NCBI GenBank assembly: GCA_015663855.1
Contig: DQRJ01000046.1
Coordinates: forward strand, 1 to 27,770
DNA length: 27,770 bases
Reading direction: 5' to 3'
DNA from: Flavobacteriales bacterium
GTDB lineage: Bacteria > Bacteroidota > Bacteroidia > Flavobacteriales_D > Sanyastnellaceae
Position 1 is the stretch's first letter. The number at the start of each line of letters is the position of its first letter. The translations under genes were made by a program, and so were the position numbers. The notes under the pieces are model-generated. The model worked only from the letters and a program-made list of their open reading frames with translations, searched no databases and was not told the DNA's origin. Positions 14,410 through 22,884 of this stretch are shown piece by piece.

Positions 14410-15102
14410 TTAAGATTGAATCAAGAAGAGATAAATTGGAAGAGACGCAAATCCGGCAGGAACGATCACACTAAAAGCTTTTCCTACGAACTGAATCATA
14501 GGTGTGTACTTCGGGTGGTTAAGTCCCAAAGACTGAAAAGCACTTTGGAAACCATGGTTCAAATGGAAGCCCATAGATATCATAGCGAAAACGTATAGCC
14601 CTGTCATAACAGCAGCAAGACGGTTAACTGTAGGGTTAAAGAAATCCATCACAACAGTATGTAAATCTTTTACTCCGTCAACCATTATAATGTCCCCGAA
14701 ATGCATAGTCCACCAGAAGTGTTGCATATGAGTTACAATGAAAACTAGTAGAATCGTACCCAAAAGGGCCATGTTTCGACTTGCCCAACTCGAGTTAAGG
14801 TTGCCCTTCTCAACAACATAATTAACTGGGCGAGCTTTTCTGTTTTTGATTGTCAAGACAAATCCATCTACAACGTGAAATAAAACACTTGCGTAAGTCA
14901 AGTATGACATCAACTTAATCAGCGGATTTGAAGTCATAAACTCCGCATAGCTATTGAAGGCGGCTTGTCCTTCTGGCCCGGTTGAAAATAACTGCACATT
15001 GCCTATCAGGTGGCCTACTAAAAATATACAGAGAAATAGGCCAGTAAAGGCCATTACGTACTTCTTCGAAAGAGAAGATTTTAGAATTCCTGTTTTACTC
15101 AT
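14410..15102 (-). CDS. sdhC: Succinate dehydrogenase cytochrome b subunit
   Basis: This is a five-helix membrane anchor of about 231 residues that binds two b-type haems. Candidate haem His residues sit in LVGHLIGN, VLFHVVDGF, VTHMQHFWW and FHLNHGFQ. The frame is open upstream to a GTG at 15135, but the promoter found at 15125-15155 covers that region, so ATG at 15102 (MSKTGILKSS) or the one at 15108 is the realistic start. It is the first gene of the sdhCAB operon. No clear Shine-Dalgarno sequence is present, as often in this phylum. Confidence 0.93.
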   Translation of the reverse strand: MSKTGILKSSLSKKYVMAFTGLFLCIFLVGHLIGNVQLFSTGPEGQAAFNSYAEFMTSNPLIKLMSYLTYASVLFHVVDGFVLTIKNRKARPVNYVVEKGNLNSSWASRNMALLGTILLVFIVTHMQHFWWTMHFGDIIMVDGVKDLHTVVMDFFNPTVNRLAAVMTGLYVFAMISMGFHLNHGFQSAFQSLGLNHPKYTPMIQFVGKAFSVIVPAGFASLPIYLFLIQS

Positions 15103-15124
15103 GGTCATTGCTATGAATCGCGCA

Positions 15125-15155
15125 TAAAGGTACACGGCACGCTCTCGTTGACCAA
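15125..15155 (-). promoter_or_regulatory. Probable promoter of the sdhCAB operon
   Basis: On the minus strand TTGG (15155-15152) is followed after 19 nt by TACCTTTA (15132-15125), one base off the Bacteroidota TAnnTTTG element. Transcription would start near 15118, about 10-16 nt before the ATG. This argues against the upstream GTG start. Confidence 0.5.
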
Positions 15156-15176
15156 CGTTCTATAACAGAAACAAAT

Positions 15177-15208
15177 AAAAAGGAGGACTCACCTGTCTGA
15201 GTCCTCCT
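15177..15208 (-). terminator. Rho-independent terminator of ssb
   Basis: AGGAGGACTCA (15181-15191) and TGAGTCCTCCT (15198-15208) form a perfect 11-bp stem with a 6-nt loop. On the minus strand it runs into a TTTTT tract followed by ATTTG. It lies 7 nt after the ssb stop codon and insulates the sdh promoter. Confidence 0.9.
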
Positions 15209-15214
15209 GTCCGA

Positions 15215-15562
15215 TCACGCCTCTACGGGTTTCTTATCGAGCATAAGAAGATCATTCGCTATCACCTCTGTGATATAGCGAGTCTTCCCATCATTGTCCT
15301 CGTAGGTTCTATACATGAGTCGGCCTTCGAGTGCAATCTCAGAGCCTTTTTTCAAGTATTGACTAACGATGTCCCCAAGCGATCCCCAAGCGACAACATC
15401 GTGCCATTGGGTACGCTCTACTCGTTCGCCTTCGCCATTGCGATACGATTCGTTTGTCGCCATTGAAAAGTTGACTTTTGATTTGCCATCGTCAAAGGTG
15501 ATGACCTCGGGGTTCTTCCCGAGCCTGCCAATTAATTGGACTTTATTGCGTAGTGCATTCAT
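15215..15562 (-). CDS. ssb: Single-stranded DNA-binding protein, short form
   Basis: The 115-residue protein is a single OB fold with typical SSB motifs: NKVQLIGRLGKNPE at the start, TQWHDVVAWG in the middle and KGSEIALEGRLMYRTYED. It ends LLMLDKKPVEA directly after the OB fold and lacks the disordered linker and acidic DDxxF-type tip that replicative SSBs use to recruit partners. It may therefore be a second, specialised SSB; a full-length one would be expected elsewhere. It is divergent from gltX (137 nt apart) and has its own strong terminator. Confidence 0.93.
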   Translation of the reverse strand: MNALRNKVQLIGRLGKNPEVITFDDGKSKVNFSMATNESYRNGEGERVERTQWHDVVAWGSLGDIVSQYLKKGSEIALEGRLMYRTYEDNDGKTRYITEVIANDLLMLDKKPVEA

Positions 15563-15699
15563 TATTAATAGTTTTTATCTGTGCCAAACTTCTAACTAAT
15601 TTTCCGCCAAAATCAACAAGCTTTGTAGATGAAGGTGATGAGTTTACGTCTGTTTCGAAAAAGTGGTATTACCTTCGCAATCTGCAATAGAAGCACATC

Positions 15700-17241
15700 A
15701 TGACATCTGAAAATGTACGCGTAAGATTCGCACCAAGCCCTACAGGACCTCTTCATATGGGTGGAGTAAGAACAGCTCTTTATAATTACTTGTTCGCCCG
15801 CTCTAAGGGGGGTAAATTCCTGCTTAGGATAGAGGACACAGACCAAACCCGATATGTTGAGGGTGCTGAAGAGTACGTAAGGGAAGCGCTAGAGTGGTGC
15901 GGAATCGAGATTGATGAGGGGGTCGTAGCAGGTGGGGAATTCGGCCCGTACCGTCAAAGTGAGCGTAACTCCTTTTATCGCGAGGCCGTTGAAAAACTTA
16001 TTGAGACGGGGCATGCTTACATGGCATTCGATACTCCCGAAGAACTCGACGCTATGAGGAAGGAGGCTGAGGGGAGAAAAGAAGTCTTTCAATACGACTC
16101 GAAAACGAGGGGTGGATGTAGAAATAGTTTGGCCTTAAGCGTTGAAGAAGTAGAGGGTCTCATCGAAGCGGAGACTCCTTACATTATTAGATTTATGACT
16201 CCTGATGAGGCGGAAGATATCGTTTTTACTGATGAAATTCGTGGAGAGGTCTGTATTTCGAGTGGTGTGATTGACGATAAAGTTCTTGTGAAAGCTGACG
16301 GTCTACCTACCTACCATCTTGCAAACGTGGTCGATGATCACGCGATGGAAATTAGCCACGTGATTCGTGGTGAAGAATGGCTGCCTAGTGCGCCGCTGCA
16401 CGTCATGTTGTACCGAGCGTTTGGTTGGGATTCGCCGAAATTCGCACACCTTCCGCTTATTCTCAAGCCTACTGGCAATGGAAAACTGAGCAAAAGAGAT
16501 GGCGATGCGGGTGGTTTTCCTGTATTCCCTATTGAGTGGGAAGATCCGGATTCTGGCAAAGTTTCTAAGGGCTATCTAGAAGCGGGGTATAATCCTCAAG
16601 CGTTCTTAAACATGCTACTCATGCTTGGATGGAATCCAGGTGATGAGAGGGAAATTTTCTCGTTAGAGGAAGCGGCGAATGCGTTTTCTCTTGATAGAGT
16701 TGTTAAATCAGGAGCTAGATTTAGTCCTGATAAGGCCAAATGGTTCAACGAGCAATACCTCCGTTCTAAAACTCCCGCCTCTCTTTCAAGCGAACTTGTT
16801 AACCTCGCTTCTGAAAGGGGTATGAACTTCGATTCTGGCGAGGCTGAGGCCATCCTCACAATGATGCTCGAGCGGGTTTCGTTCCTACATGAGATTTTTG
16901 ATGCGAAATGGCTTTTCAACGCTCCTAAATCAGATGACTTCAATGCAAAACTGGTTAGGAAGAAGTGGAAAGCGGAAACCCCACTTTATATGGCCGATTT
17001 AAAGGAGATGCTGAAATCTATTACTCCATTTATAGCAGAGGAAATTGAGTCACAATTCAAAGCTCACCTCGAAGAAAAAGAGCTAGGGTTCGGACAAGTT
17101 CTATTACCCCTTCGTTTGGCTCTAACGGGAGAAGGAGGAGGGCCTTCTATGTTCGAATTCGCGGAATTTCTCGGACTAGAAAAAACTATTTCGCGCCTAG
17201 AAAGTGGCGTTCTTGAAATCGAAAAGCTTAAGGCCGAATGA
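15700..17241 (+). CDS. gltX: Glutamate--tRNA ligase
   Basis: The 513-residue class I aminoacyl-tRNA synthetase charges tRNA-Glu. The HIGH-like motif is PSPTGPLHMGG (H19-G22) and the KMSKS-like motif is KLSKR (262-266). Between them lie the conserved ADGLPTYHLANVVDDH and the RGEEWL stretch. After KLSKR comes an extended GFPVFPIEWEDPDSGK loop that I recall from Bacteroidota GltX. Length is normal. The stop overlaps the folB start by 4 nt (ATGA). Confidence 0.96.
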   Translation: MTSENVRVRFAPSPTGPLHMGGVRTALYNYLFARSKGGKFLLRIEDTDQTRYVEGAEEYVREALEWCGIEIDEGVVAGGEFGPYRQSERNSFYREAVEKLIETGHAYMAFDTPEELDAMRKEAEGRKEVFQYDSKTRGGCRNSLALSVEEVEGLIEAETPYIIRFMTPDEAEDIVFTDEIRGEVCISSGVIDDKVLVKADGLPTYHLANVVDDHAMEISHVIRGEEWLPSAPLHVMLYRAFGWDSPKFAHLPLILKPTGNGKLSKRDGDAGGFPVFPIEWEDPDSGKVSKGYLEAGYNPQAFLNMLLMLGWNPGDEREIFSLEEAANAFSLDRVVKSGARFSPDKAKWFNEQYLRSKTPASLSSELVNLASERGMNFDSGEAEAILTMMLERVSFLHEIFDAKWLFNAPKSDDFNAKLVRKKWKAETPLYMADLKEMLKSITPFIAEEIESQFKAHLEEKELGFGQVLLPLRLALTGEGGGPSMFEFAEFLGLEKTISRLESGVLEIEKLKAE

Positions 17242-17603
17242 GTAGCAAGAAATTTGAAATAATCGAGGTTAGCGGTCTACGATTTCATGCATATCACGGA
17301 TGTATGGCCGAAGAGACGAAGATTGGAGGAGAGTACCGAATCGACGTGCGTCTTGAGGTCGATATGATCGCTAGTGGAAAGTCGGACTTCCTTTCTGATA
17401 CAATAGATTATTGTGCTGTTCATAAAATCGTTGCAGAAGAAATGGCTATCCCTTCTAAGCTCATTGAGCACGTAGGAAGGCGTATTGCGGAGTCGTTGAA
17501 AAACGGTCTTCCTCTTGCTAAAACGGTTAAAATAAAACTCACAAAATTCTCTCCACCTATTGACGGAGATTGCGAGTCAGTAGCCGTAATAATGCGCGCT
17601 TAA
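17238..17603 (+). CDS. folB: Dihydroneopterin aldolase
   Basis: The 121-residue protein converts 7,8-dihydroneopterin to 6-hydroxymethyl-dihydropterin and glycolaldehyde in folate synthesis. Family hallmarks are GLRFHAYHGCMAEE near the N-terminus, the G-x-x-Y/F-R-ID-V strand, SDTIDYCAVHKIV and the lysine strand KIKLTKFSPP. Length is typical of the octameric enzyme. It is translationally coupled to gltX through ATGA. It converges on scoB with only 7 nt between stops and no hairpin terminator visible. Confidence 0.9.
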   Translation: MSSKKFEIIEVSGLRFHAYHGCMAEETKIGGEYRIDVRLEVDMIASGKSDFLSDTIDYCAVHKIVAEEMAIPSKLIEHVGRRIAESLKNGLPLAKTVKIKLTKFSPPIDGDCESVAVIMRA

Positions 17604-17610
17604 TTTTAAT

Positions 17611-18264
17611 TTAAAGCTGCATCTCCGGTACAGAGTCTGGGACTATAAGCTCTCCTGCTGTAGCGGCCCTGATATCTTCGACAGAAACTCCTGGTGCTCT
17701 CTCGACCAAATGAAAGGCCCCGTCTTTTATATCGAGGACTGCCAAGTTCGTCACCACTCGTTTTACACAAGCCACACCCGTTAAGGGGAGGGAACATTGG
17801 GGAAGTAGTTTCGATTCTCCTGCTCGATTCGTGTGCATCATCGCCACGACTATGTTATCAGCACTAGCGACGAGATCCATCGCGCCACCCATTCCTTTGA
17901 CCATTTTACCTGGAATTTTCCAATTCGCAATATCTCCGGTCTCACTCACCTCCATCGCGCCGAGCACGGTAAGTTGTACGTGACGTCCTCTAATCATCGC
18001 AAACGAAGTCGCGCTATCGAAATAAACCGCTCCAGGAAGTGCCGTAATCGTTTGCTTCCCGGCATTGATAAGGTCGGCATCCTCAGATCCCTCGAAAGGA
18101 AATGGCCCCATCCCTAAAATTCCATTTTCAGATTGAAATTCTACGTTCAGACCTTCGGGGATATGGTTCGCCACAAGAGTAGGTATCCCTATCCCAAGGT
18201 TCACATATTGACCGTCCTCAACTTCTTGCGCAATTCTAGTTGCAATTCCGTTTTTATCTAGCAT
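17611..18264 (-). CDS. scoB: 3-oxoacid CoA-transferase subunit B
   Basis: The 217-residue beta subunit carries the catalytic glutamate in SENGILGMGP (E46), which forms the covalent CoA thioester, and the GGAMDLV motif. With ScoA it moves CoA from succinyl-CoA to acetoacetate or a similar 3-oxoacid, feeding ketone-body or amino-acid carbon into acetyl-CoA. The start lies 3 nt after the scoA stop. Both subunits are separate genes, as in most bacteria. Confidence 0.94.
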   Translation of the reverse strand: MLDKNGIATRIAQEVEDGQYVNLGIGIPTLVANHIPEGLNVEFQSENGILGMGPFPFEGSEDADLINAGKQTITALPGAVYFDSATSFAMIRGRHVQLTVLGAMEVSETGDIANWKIPGKMVKGMGGAMDLVASADNIVVAMMHTNRAGESKLLPQCSLPLTGVACVKRVVTNLAVLDIKDGAFHLVERAPGVSVEDIRAATAGELIVPDSVPEMQL

Positions 18265-18267
18265 ACC

Positions 18268-18975
18268 TTAGTTTTTATGAGGTCGAACAGTACGTTGTTC
18301 AATACGTTTTTCATAAGAATCGCCTTGGAAAATCCGCTGTACAAAAATCCCTGGAGTATGAATTTCATTCGGATCGATCGTCCCTAGTGGAACTAGTTCC
18401 TCCACTTCCGCAATCGTAATCTTCCCCGCCATCGCCATCATGGGGTTGAAATTTCTTGCTGTTGCTTTATAAACCAAATTCCCCGCTTCATCCCCCCTCC
18501 ACGCCTTCACAAAAGCGAACTCACTGGTAAGAGCAGATTCTAAAATGTGCGGCTTACCATCAAATTCTCTTACCTCCTTTCCTTCTGCAACTTCCGTCCC
18601 AAACCCAGCCGGAGTATAAAATGCCGGTATACCCGCACCACCAGCTCTACACCGTTCCGCAAGTGAACCTTGAGGAATGAGGTCTACTTCTAGCTCGCCC
18701 GAAAGCATTTGGCGTTCAAACTCATCATTCTCCCCCACATATGATGATATCATTTTGCGGATCTGATGACCTTGCAGGAGCCGACCTAGCCCGAAGTTGT
18801 CTACGCCAGCATTATTGGAAATACACGTAACGTCTTTTACACCGAGCCTCACCAATTCCTCTATGCAGTTCTCGGGGATTCCACAAAGCCCAAACCCACC
18901 TAGCATCAACGTCATCCCATCCTCAACGCCTTTACACGCTTCCTTCACTCCACTCACTAATTTAGAAATCGCCAT
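18268..18975 (-). CDS. scoA: 3-oxoacid CoA-transferase subunit A
   Basis: The 235-residue alpha subunit has the family pattern GGFGLCGIPENCIEEL near the N-terminus, the SNNAGVDNFGLG stretch and the GAGIPAFYTPAG.GT block followed by REFDGK. It pairs with ScoB. The start lies 7 nt after the stop of the penicillin-binding protein gene, so all three minus-strand genes are probably one transcript although their functions are unrelated. Confidence 0.94.
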   Translation of the reverse strand: MAISKLVSGVKEACKGVEDGMTLMLGGFGLCGIPENCIEELVRLGVKDVTCISNNAGVDNFGLGRLLQGHQIRKMISSYVGENDEFERQMLSGELEVDLIPQGSLAERCRAGGAGIPAFYTPAGFGTEVAEGKEVREFDGKPHILESALTSEFAFVKAWRGDEAGNLVYKATARNFNPMMAMAGKITIAEVEELVPLGTIDPNEIHTPGIFVQRIFQGDSYEKRIEQRTVRPHKN

Positions 18976-18982
18976 AATTTAT

Positions 18983-21430
18983 TTAATTAAAAAGGTCTGA
19001 ATCGTCGAACCCATCGGAGTCGAAGGTATGGCCTTTCAAAGTGGTTTGTTCTTTACAGTTCAAAGTATCCGCACCTAAAGATTCTGGTCTGAAAAAATCT
19101 TCCTTTGAGAGCCCTATTTCCTCATCCGCATATGTGTCTTTCATGAAAAATCCATAAATCGGCAGAGCCGTATTAGCACCCTGTCCGTAATGCGTTGTAG
19201 AAAACCTTACCGTTGGGTCTTGTGCTCCAACCCAAACCCCAGTTACAAGTTCCGGCGTCAGTCCCATAAACCAACCATCAGTGTTATTCTGAGTTGTGCC
19301 CGTTTTACCCGCCATTGGAAACCTGATCCCATCGTAGTCGCGCTTATCTGAGTCGTATCGCAGTCTTACTCCCGTACCCATTCGTTTTTGTAATTCCTCG
19401 TTCCAGGCTCCGTCGACTACTCCTTTCATCATTCGGACCACTCTATATGCCGTTAACTCGTCAAGACCCTGTCGAACTTCTGGACTAGGCTCATAAATAG
19501 TATTCCCGAATCGATCTTCAATTCGAATTAATATAGTGGGCTCGACATATACGCCTCCATTTACGAGGGAAGCATTCGCTGAGACAAGTTCTTTGAGTTT
19601 AAGCTCCGCGACGCCTAATGCAATTGAGGGAACGCTAGGAATATAGCTTTCAATACCCAAGGCATGAGCTAACTTTATAACCCTATCCGTACCAAAATTC
19701 TTTATCAATTTTGCCGTCACGGTGTTCATAGAGTTCGCCAAAGCATACTCGAGAGTCACAATCTCTCCGTAATCTTCCGATGAATTGTCCGGACACCAAC
19801 GTGGAGGGTCTGACCCCTTCGGTAAATCAATACAAGTAACTTGGTTCGGCAATTCGTCGCAAGGATTCATCCCCATTCGAAGAGCCGTTGCATACACGAA
19901 CGGTTTAAATATAGACCCCACTTGACGTTTACTCAACTCCACATTATCGTACTGGAAAAACCTATAATCGATACCGCCGACCCAAGCTTTGATTTGGCCT
20001 GAAGAGGGCTCAATAGACAGAAGCCCCGCTTGCAGAATTTTCTTGCGATAAATAATACTGTCCATGGGCGTGAGAACCGTGTCAACTGGTCCGTGGTGAC
20101 TGAACACCTTCATTTTCACAGGTTTATGCAGTGACTTCTTGAAATCCGCCGAGCTTAAACCCATCCAAACATGACCGCATCCACCCTTCTCAGGATCGCA
20201 CCTAAAACCATTATCCCCTCCCTCTAGCGTGTGATCAACGATATAATACGCCGGCCTATTACATGCGGGACAAAGCTTCCCTTTACTCTTTTTATATCGG
20301 TCAGAATCACGAATTGCAATATCTAGAATCGCCTTTTTTGCTGAAGGTTCGATCTCCTCGAAAAACGGATAATCTATTTTAGGTCGTTTCTCCAAATCCC
20401 ATTCAAAAATAGCTTGCAATTCACCACCTAAGTGCCGTGATACTGCATTCTCCGCATACTTCTGCATGCGACTATCAAGCGTTGTGTGAACCTGAAGTCC
20501 ATCACGATAAATATTATACTTCGTCCCGTCGGCCTTACTAATCAGATAGGTTCCGTCAGGTTGTTTTTCAGAAAATAGTTTTTTTAATTCTGCTCTTAAT
20601 CGCTCACGAAAATATGGTGCGGGCCCCTCCGCATGACTGACGCGCTGATAACTCAGAGTAATCGGCATTGCCTGAAGAGAGTCTGTAATTTCAGTCGTTA
20701 GGAATTCATATTTATCCATTTGGGCCAAAACTACATTGCGCCTCTTCGTCACCATTTCCAACCTGCGTAGCGGGTTAAACAGAGCGCTATTCTTGAGCAT
20801 ACCCACTAACATCGCTGACTCATGAACGTTCAATTCCTCGACTTCTTTATTGAAGTAAATGTTAGCGGCACTTCGAATTCCGACAGCCTGATTCAAGAAA
20901 TCATACCGATTCAAGTACATTGTTAGAATCTCCCCTTTTGTGTAATGGCCCTCAAGTCTTGCCGCAATGATCCACTCCTTCGGTTTCTGTAAAAGCGCCC
21001 TCTCTAAAAAGCTGGTTGACTCATATTCTTCTGTAAAGAGCAGTTTTGCTAGCTGCTGAGTGATTGTTGATCCCCCACCTCTTTTCCCCATAAAAGCAAT
21101 TGCACGACCTAGTCCGTAAAAATCCACACCATCGTGGCTGAAATACCTCACATCTTCAGTCGAGATCAACGCATCCACTAAATGCTGAGGTAAATCTTCA
21201 TACCTCGCGTCTGTTCTGTTCTCGTTATAGTAACTACCTAGAACTTTCCCGTCCATTGTATAGATCTTAGTCGCTAGGTCCGTGCGTGGATTTGCCAGAG
21301 CCTCGGTATCAGGTAGCGCGCCGAAAAGAGCTATTCCCACAAGGCCAGCTATTCCTAAAAGAGGACTTAACCCACCAAGTATAAAGAGCACTTTCCAAAG
21401 AGTAGTGCGTGGTTTTAATTTTACAGTCAT
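18983..21430 (-). CDS. mrcA: Penicillin-binding protein 1A with Cys4 insertion
   Basis: This is a bifunctional class A peptidoglycan synthase of about 815 residues: N-terminal membrane anchor, GT51 glycosyltransferase (catalytic Glu in STEDVRYFSHDG; RGGGSTITQQLAK), and a transpeptidase with GSIFKPF (nucleophile S506), NSMNT and AGKTGTTQ. Between the two domains is a motif resembling a zinc ribbon: CPAC (C387, C390) and CDPEKGGC (C411, C418). The frame opens earlier at a GTG, but that would run into the divergent rseP start; ATG at 21430 (MTVKLKPRTTLWKV, just before the anchor) is preferred. It heads an apparent operon with scoA-scoB. Confidence 0.93.
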   Translation of the reverse strand: MTVKLKPRTTLWKVLFILGGLSPLLGIAGLVGIALFGALPDTEALANPRTDLATKIYTMDGKVLGSYYNENRTDARYEDLPQHLVDALISTEDVRYFSHDGVDFYGLGRAIAFMGKRGGGSTITQQLAKLLFTEEYESTSFLERALLQKPKEWIIAARLEGHYTKGEILTMYLNRYDFLNQAVGIRSAANIYFNKEVEELNVHESAMLVGMLKNSALFNPLRRLEMVTKRRNVVLAQMDKYEFLTTEITDSLQAMPITLSYQRVSHAEGPAPYFRERLRAELKKLFSEKQPDGTYLISKADGTKYNIYRDGLQVHTTLDSRMQKYAENAVSRHLGGELQAIFEWDLEKRPKIDYPFFEEIEPSAKKAILDIAIRDSDRYKKSKGKLCPACNRPAYYIVDHTLEGGDNGFRCDPEKGGCGHVWMGLSSADFKKSLHKPVKMKVFSHHGPVDTVLTPMDSIIYRKKILQAGLLSIEPSSGQIKAWVGGIDYRFFQYDNVELSKRQVGSIFKPFVYATALRMGMNPCDELPNQVTCIDLPKGSDPPRWCPDNSSEDYGEIVTLEYALANSMNTVTAKLIKNFGTDRVIKLAHALGIESYIPSVPSIALGVAELKLKELVSANASLVNGGVYVEPTILIRIEDRFGNTIYEPSPEVRQGLDELTAYRVVRMMKGVVDGAWNEELQKRMGTGVRLRYDSDKRDYDGIRFPMAGKTGTTQNNTDGWFMGLTPELVTGVWVGAQDPTVRFSTTHYGQGANTALPIYGFFMKDTYADEEIGLSKEDFFRPESLGADTLNCKEQTTLKGHTFDSDGFDDSDLFN

Positions 21431-21530
21431 TCTAATCGCAAGATGCACATAAGAGTGTCCATTTTTCAAGAATTTCACATCCTTTGTCATCATCAAAGCG
21501 TGGAAATGTGTACGCATCGGGCGCAAAGAG

Positions 21531-21538
21531 TATCTTTG
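21531..21538 (+). promoter_or_regulatory. -7 element of rseP, possible leaderless transcript
   Basis: TATCTTTG is an exact TAnnTTTG match ending 5 nt before the rseP ATG at 21544. The -33 region 20 nt upstream reads TGTG, a weak match. If used, transcription would begin at or next to the start codon. Confidence 0.45.
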
Positions 21539-21543
21539 CCGCC

Positions 21544-22872
21544 ATGATTGCACTTATTAAAGGATTACAACTCCTACTTAGCTTATCTATTCTGGTCGTA
21601 TTACACGAACTAGGGCACTATTTAGCAGCTCGTTATTTCAAAACTAGAGTTGAGAAATTTTACCTGTTTATGAATCCTGGATTTTCGCTTTACAAAAAGC
21701 AAATCGGTGATACCGAGTGGGGGATCGGTTGGCTTCCATTAGGGGGATACGTTAAAATAAGTGGCATGATTGACGAAAGCATGGATACTGATCAAATGAA
21801 GCAGCCCGCTAAACCTTGGGAGTTTCGTTCGAAGCCAGCTTGGCAACGTCTAATAATCATGCTTGGTGGAATCATCATGAACCTAATCGTGGGTTTCGTG
21901 ATTTACAGCATGGTTTTACTCGTTTGGGGTGAAACAGTCCTTCCTAACGAATACAATGTAAACGTCGATCCACGCCTTGAAACTTTAGGCTTCCAAAACG
22001 GCGACCACATCGTCGAATTTAACGGCGAACCACTCGAAACATTCCAGGATCTAAGACGCACTGCGTTCTTCGAGACGGTCACTGAAGCTACGGTTATGCG
22101 TAACGGAAATGCTGTCGAGCTTTCTTTTGATACTGAATTAGGCCAAATCCTAGTCGACCAAGGCATACGCCGACCTTTCACACTCCAAATCCCATCTTTA
22201 GTACAGAGTGTAAATCCCGATTCAAGAGCTGAGACAGCAGGACTTCTTGCAGGCGATTTAATCACCGCGATCGGAACCACAACAACCGGGTTGCAGTTAC
22301 TTACTGTGAACGCTCTTGAAAGCGCTCCTAACTCTCCTGTCCTACTTCACATTGAGCGATCTGGACAGCAATTAACGCTTCCCGCTATGACCGATACCGC
22401 AGGTCATCTCGGTTTTTCATTCGCTAGCCCAGCATCGTTTACAGATATTTTCGTTCAAGAAGAGATTAAGTATTCCTTAGGGGAAGCCATCGTAAGTGGA
22501 TTCTTTTTAGCTGGATCTACCCTTCAAGATTACGCACTTTCTATGCGCTTTTTGGCATCAAAAGCAGGTGCTTCACAAGTGGGGTCGCTAATCACATTCG
22601 GAAGCATTTTCGATGGGAGTTGGGACTGGTTAATCTTTTGGAGAAACACCGCTTTCTTCTCTTTGATTCTTGCCTTTATGAACCTTCTACCTATTCCCGC
22701 TCTTGATGGAGGACACGTAGTATTCTTACTTTATGAAATGATTGTAGGAAAACCTGCTCCAGAGAAGGTAATGGAATACGCTCAAGTGATAGGAATCTTT
22801 CTCTTACTTGGACTTATGGTCTTCGCATTAGGCAACGATTTTTGGCGACTCTTTACTGGGGGGTTTGGCTAG
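21544..22872 (+). CDS. rseP: RIP metalloprotease RseP (site-2 protease)
   Basis: This is a membrane zinc protease of 442 residues that cleaves substrates within the membrane, classically anti-sigma factors. The first helix carries HELGH (21-25), and the C-terminal helices carry LLPIPALDGGHV (LDG at 387-389), completing the zinc site. Two PDZ-like regions lie between (around 150-290; for example QNGDHIVEFNGEPL and GLLAGDLITAIG). The frame is open 20 codons upstream, but ATG at 21544 places the active-site helix at the normal distance and follows a promoter element. It is divergent from PBP1A and 12 nt upstream of the antiporter. Confidence 0.95.
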   Translation: MIALIKGLQLLLSLSILVVLHELGHYLAARYFKTRVEKFYLFMNPGFSLYKKQIGDTEWGIGWLPLGGYVKISGMIDESMDTDQMKQPAKPWEFRSKPAWQRLIIMLGGIIMNLIVGFVIYSMVLLVWGETVLPNEYNVNVDPRLETLGFQNGDHIVEFNGEPLETFQDLRRTAFFETVTEATVMRNGNAVELSFDTELGQILVDQGIRRPFTLQIPSLVQSVNPDSRAETAGLLAGDLITAIGTTTTGLQLLTVNALESAPNSPVLLHIERSGQQLTLPAMTDTAGHLGFSFASPASFTDIFVQEEIKYSLGEAIVSGFFLAGSTLQDYALSMRFLASKAGASQVGSLITFGSIFDGSWDWLIFWRNTAFFSLILAFMNLLPIPALDGGHVVFLLYEMIVGKPAPEKVMEYAQVIGIFLLLGLMVFALGNDFWRLFTGGFG

Positions 22873-22884
22873 GTTGAAAAAATA

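Noticed and set aside
15585..15655. Promoters for ssb and gltX in their shared 137-nt gap
   Set aside because: Only partial matches to the TAnnTTTG element were found (GAAGTTTG for ssb, TACCTTCG for gltX), without well-spaced -33 partners, so no site was annotated.
21431..21553. N-terminal extension of PBP1A from an upstream GTG
   Set aside because: It would overlap the divergent rseP start and lies before a normal membrane anchor that begins right after ATG 21430.
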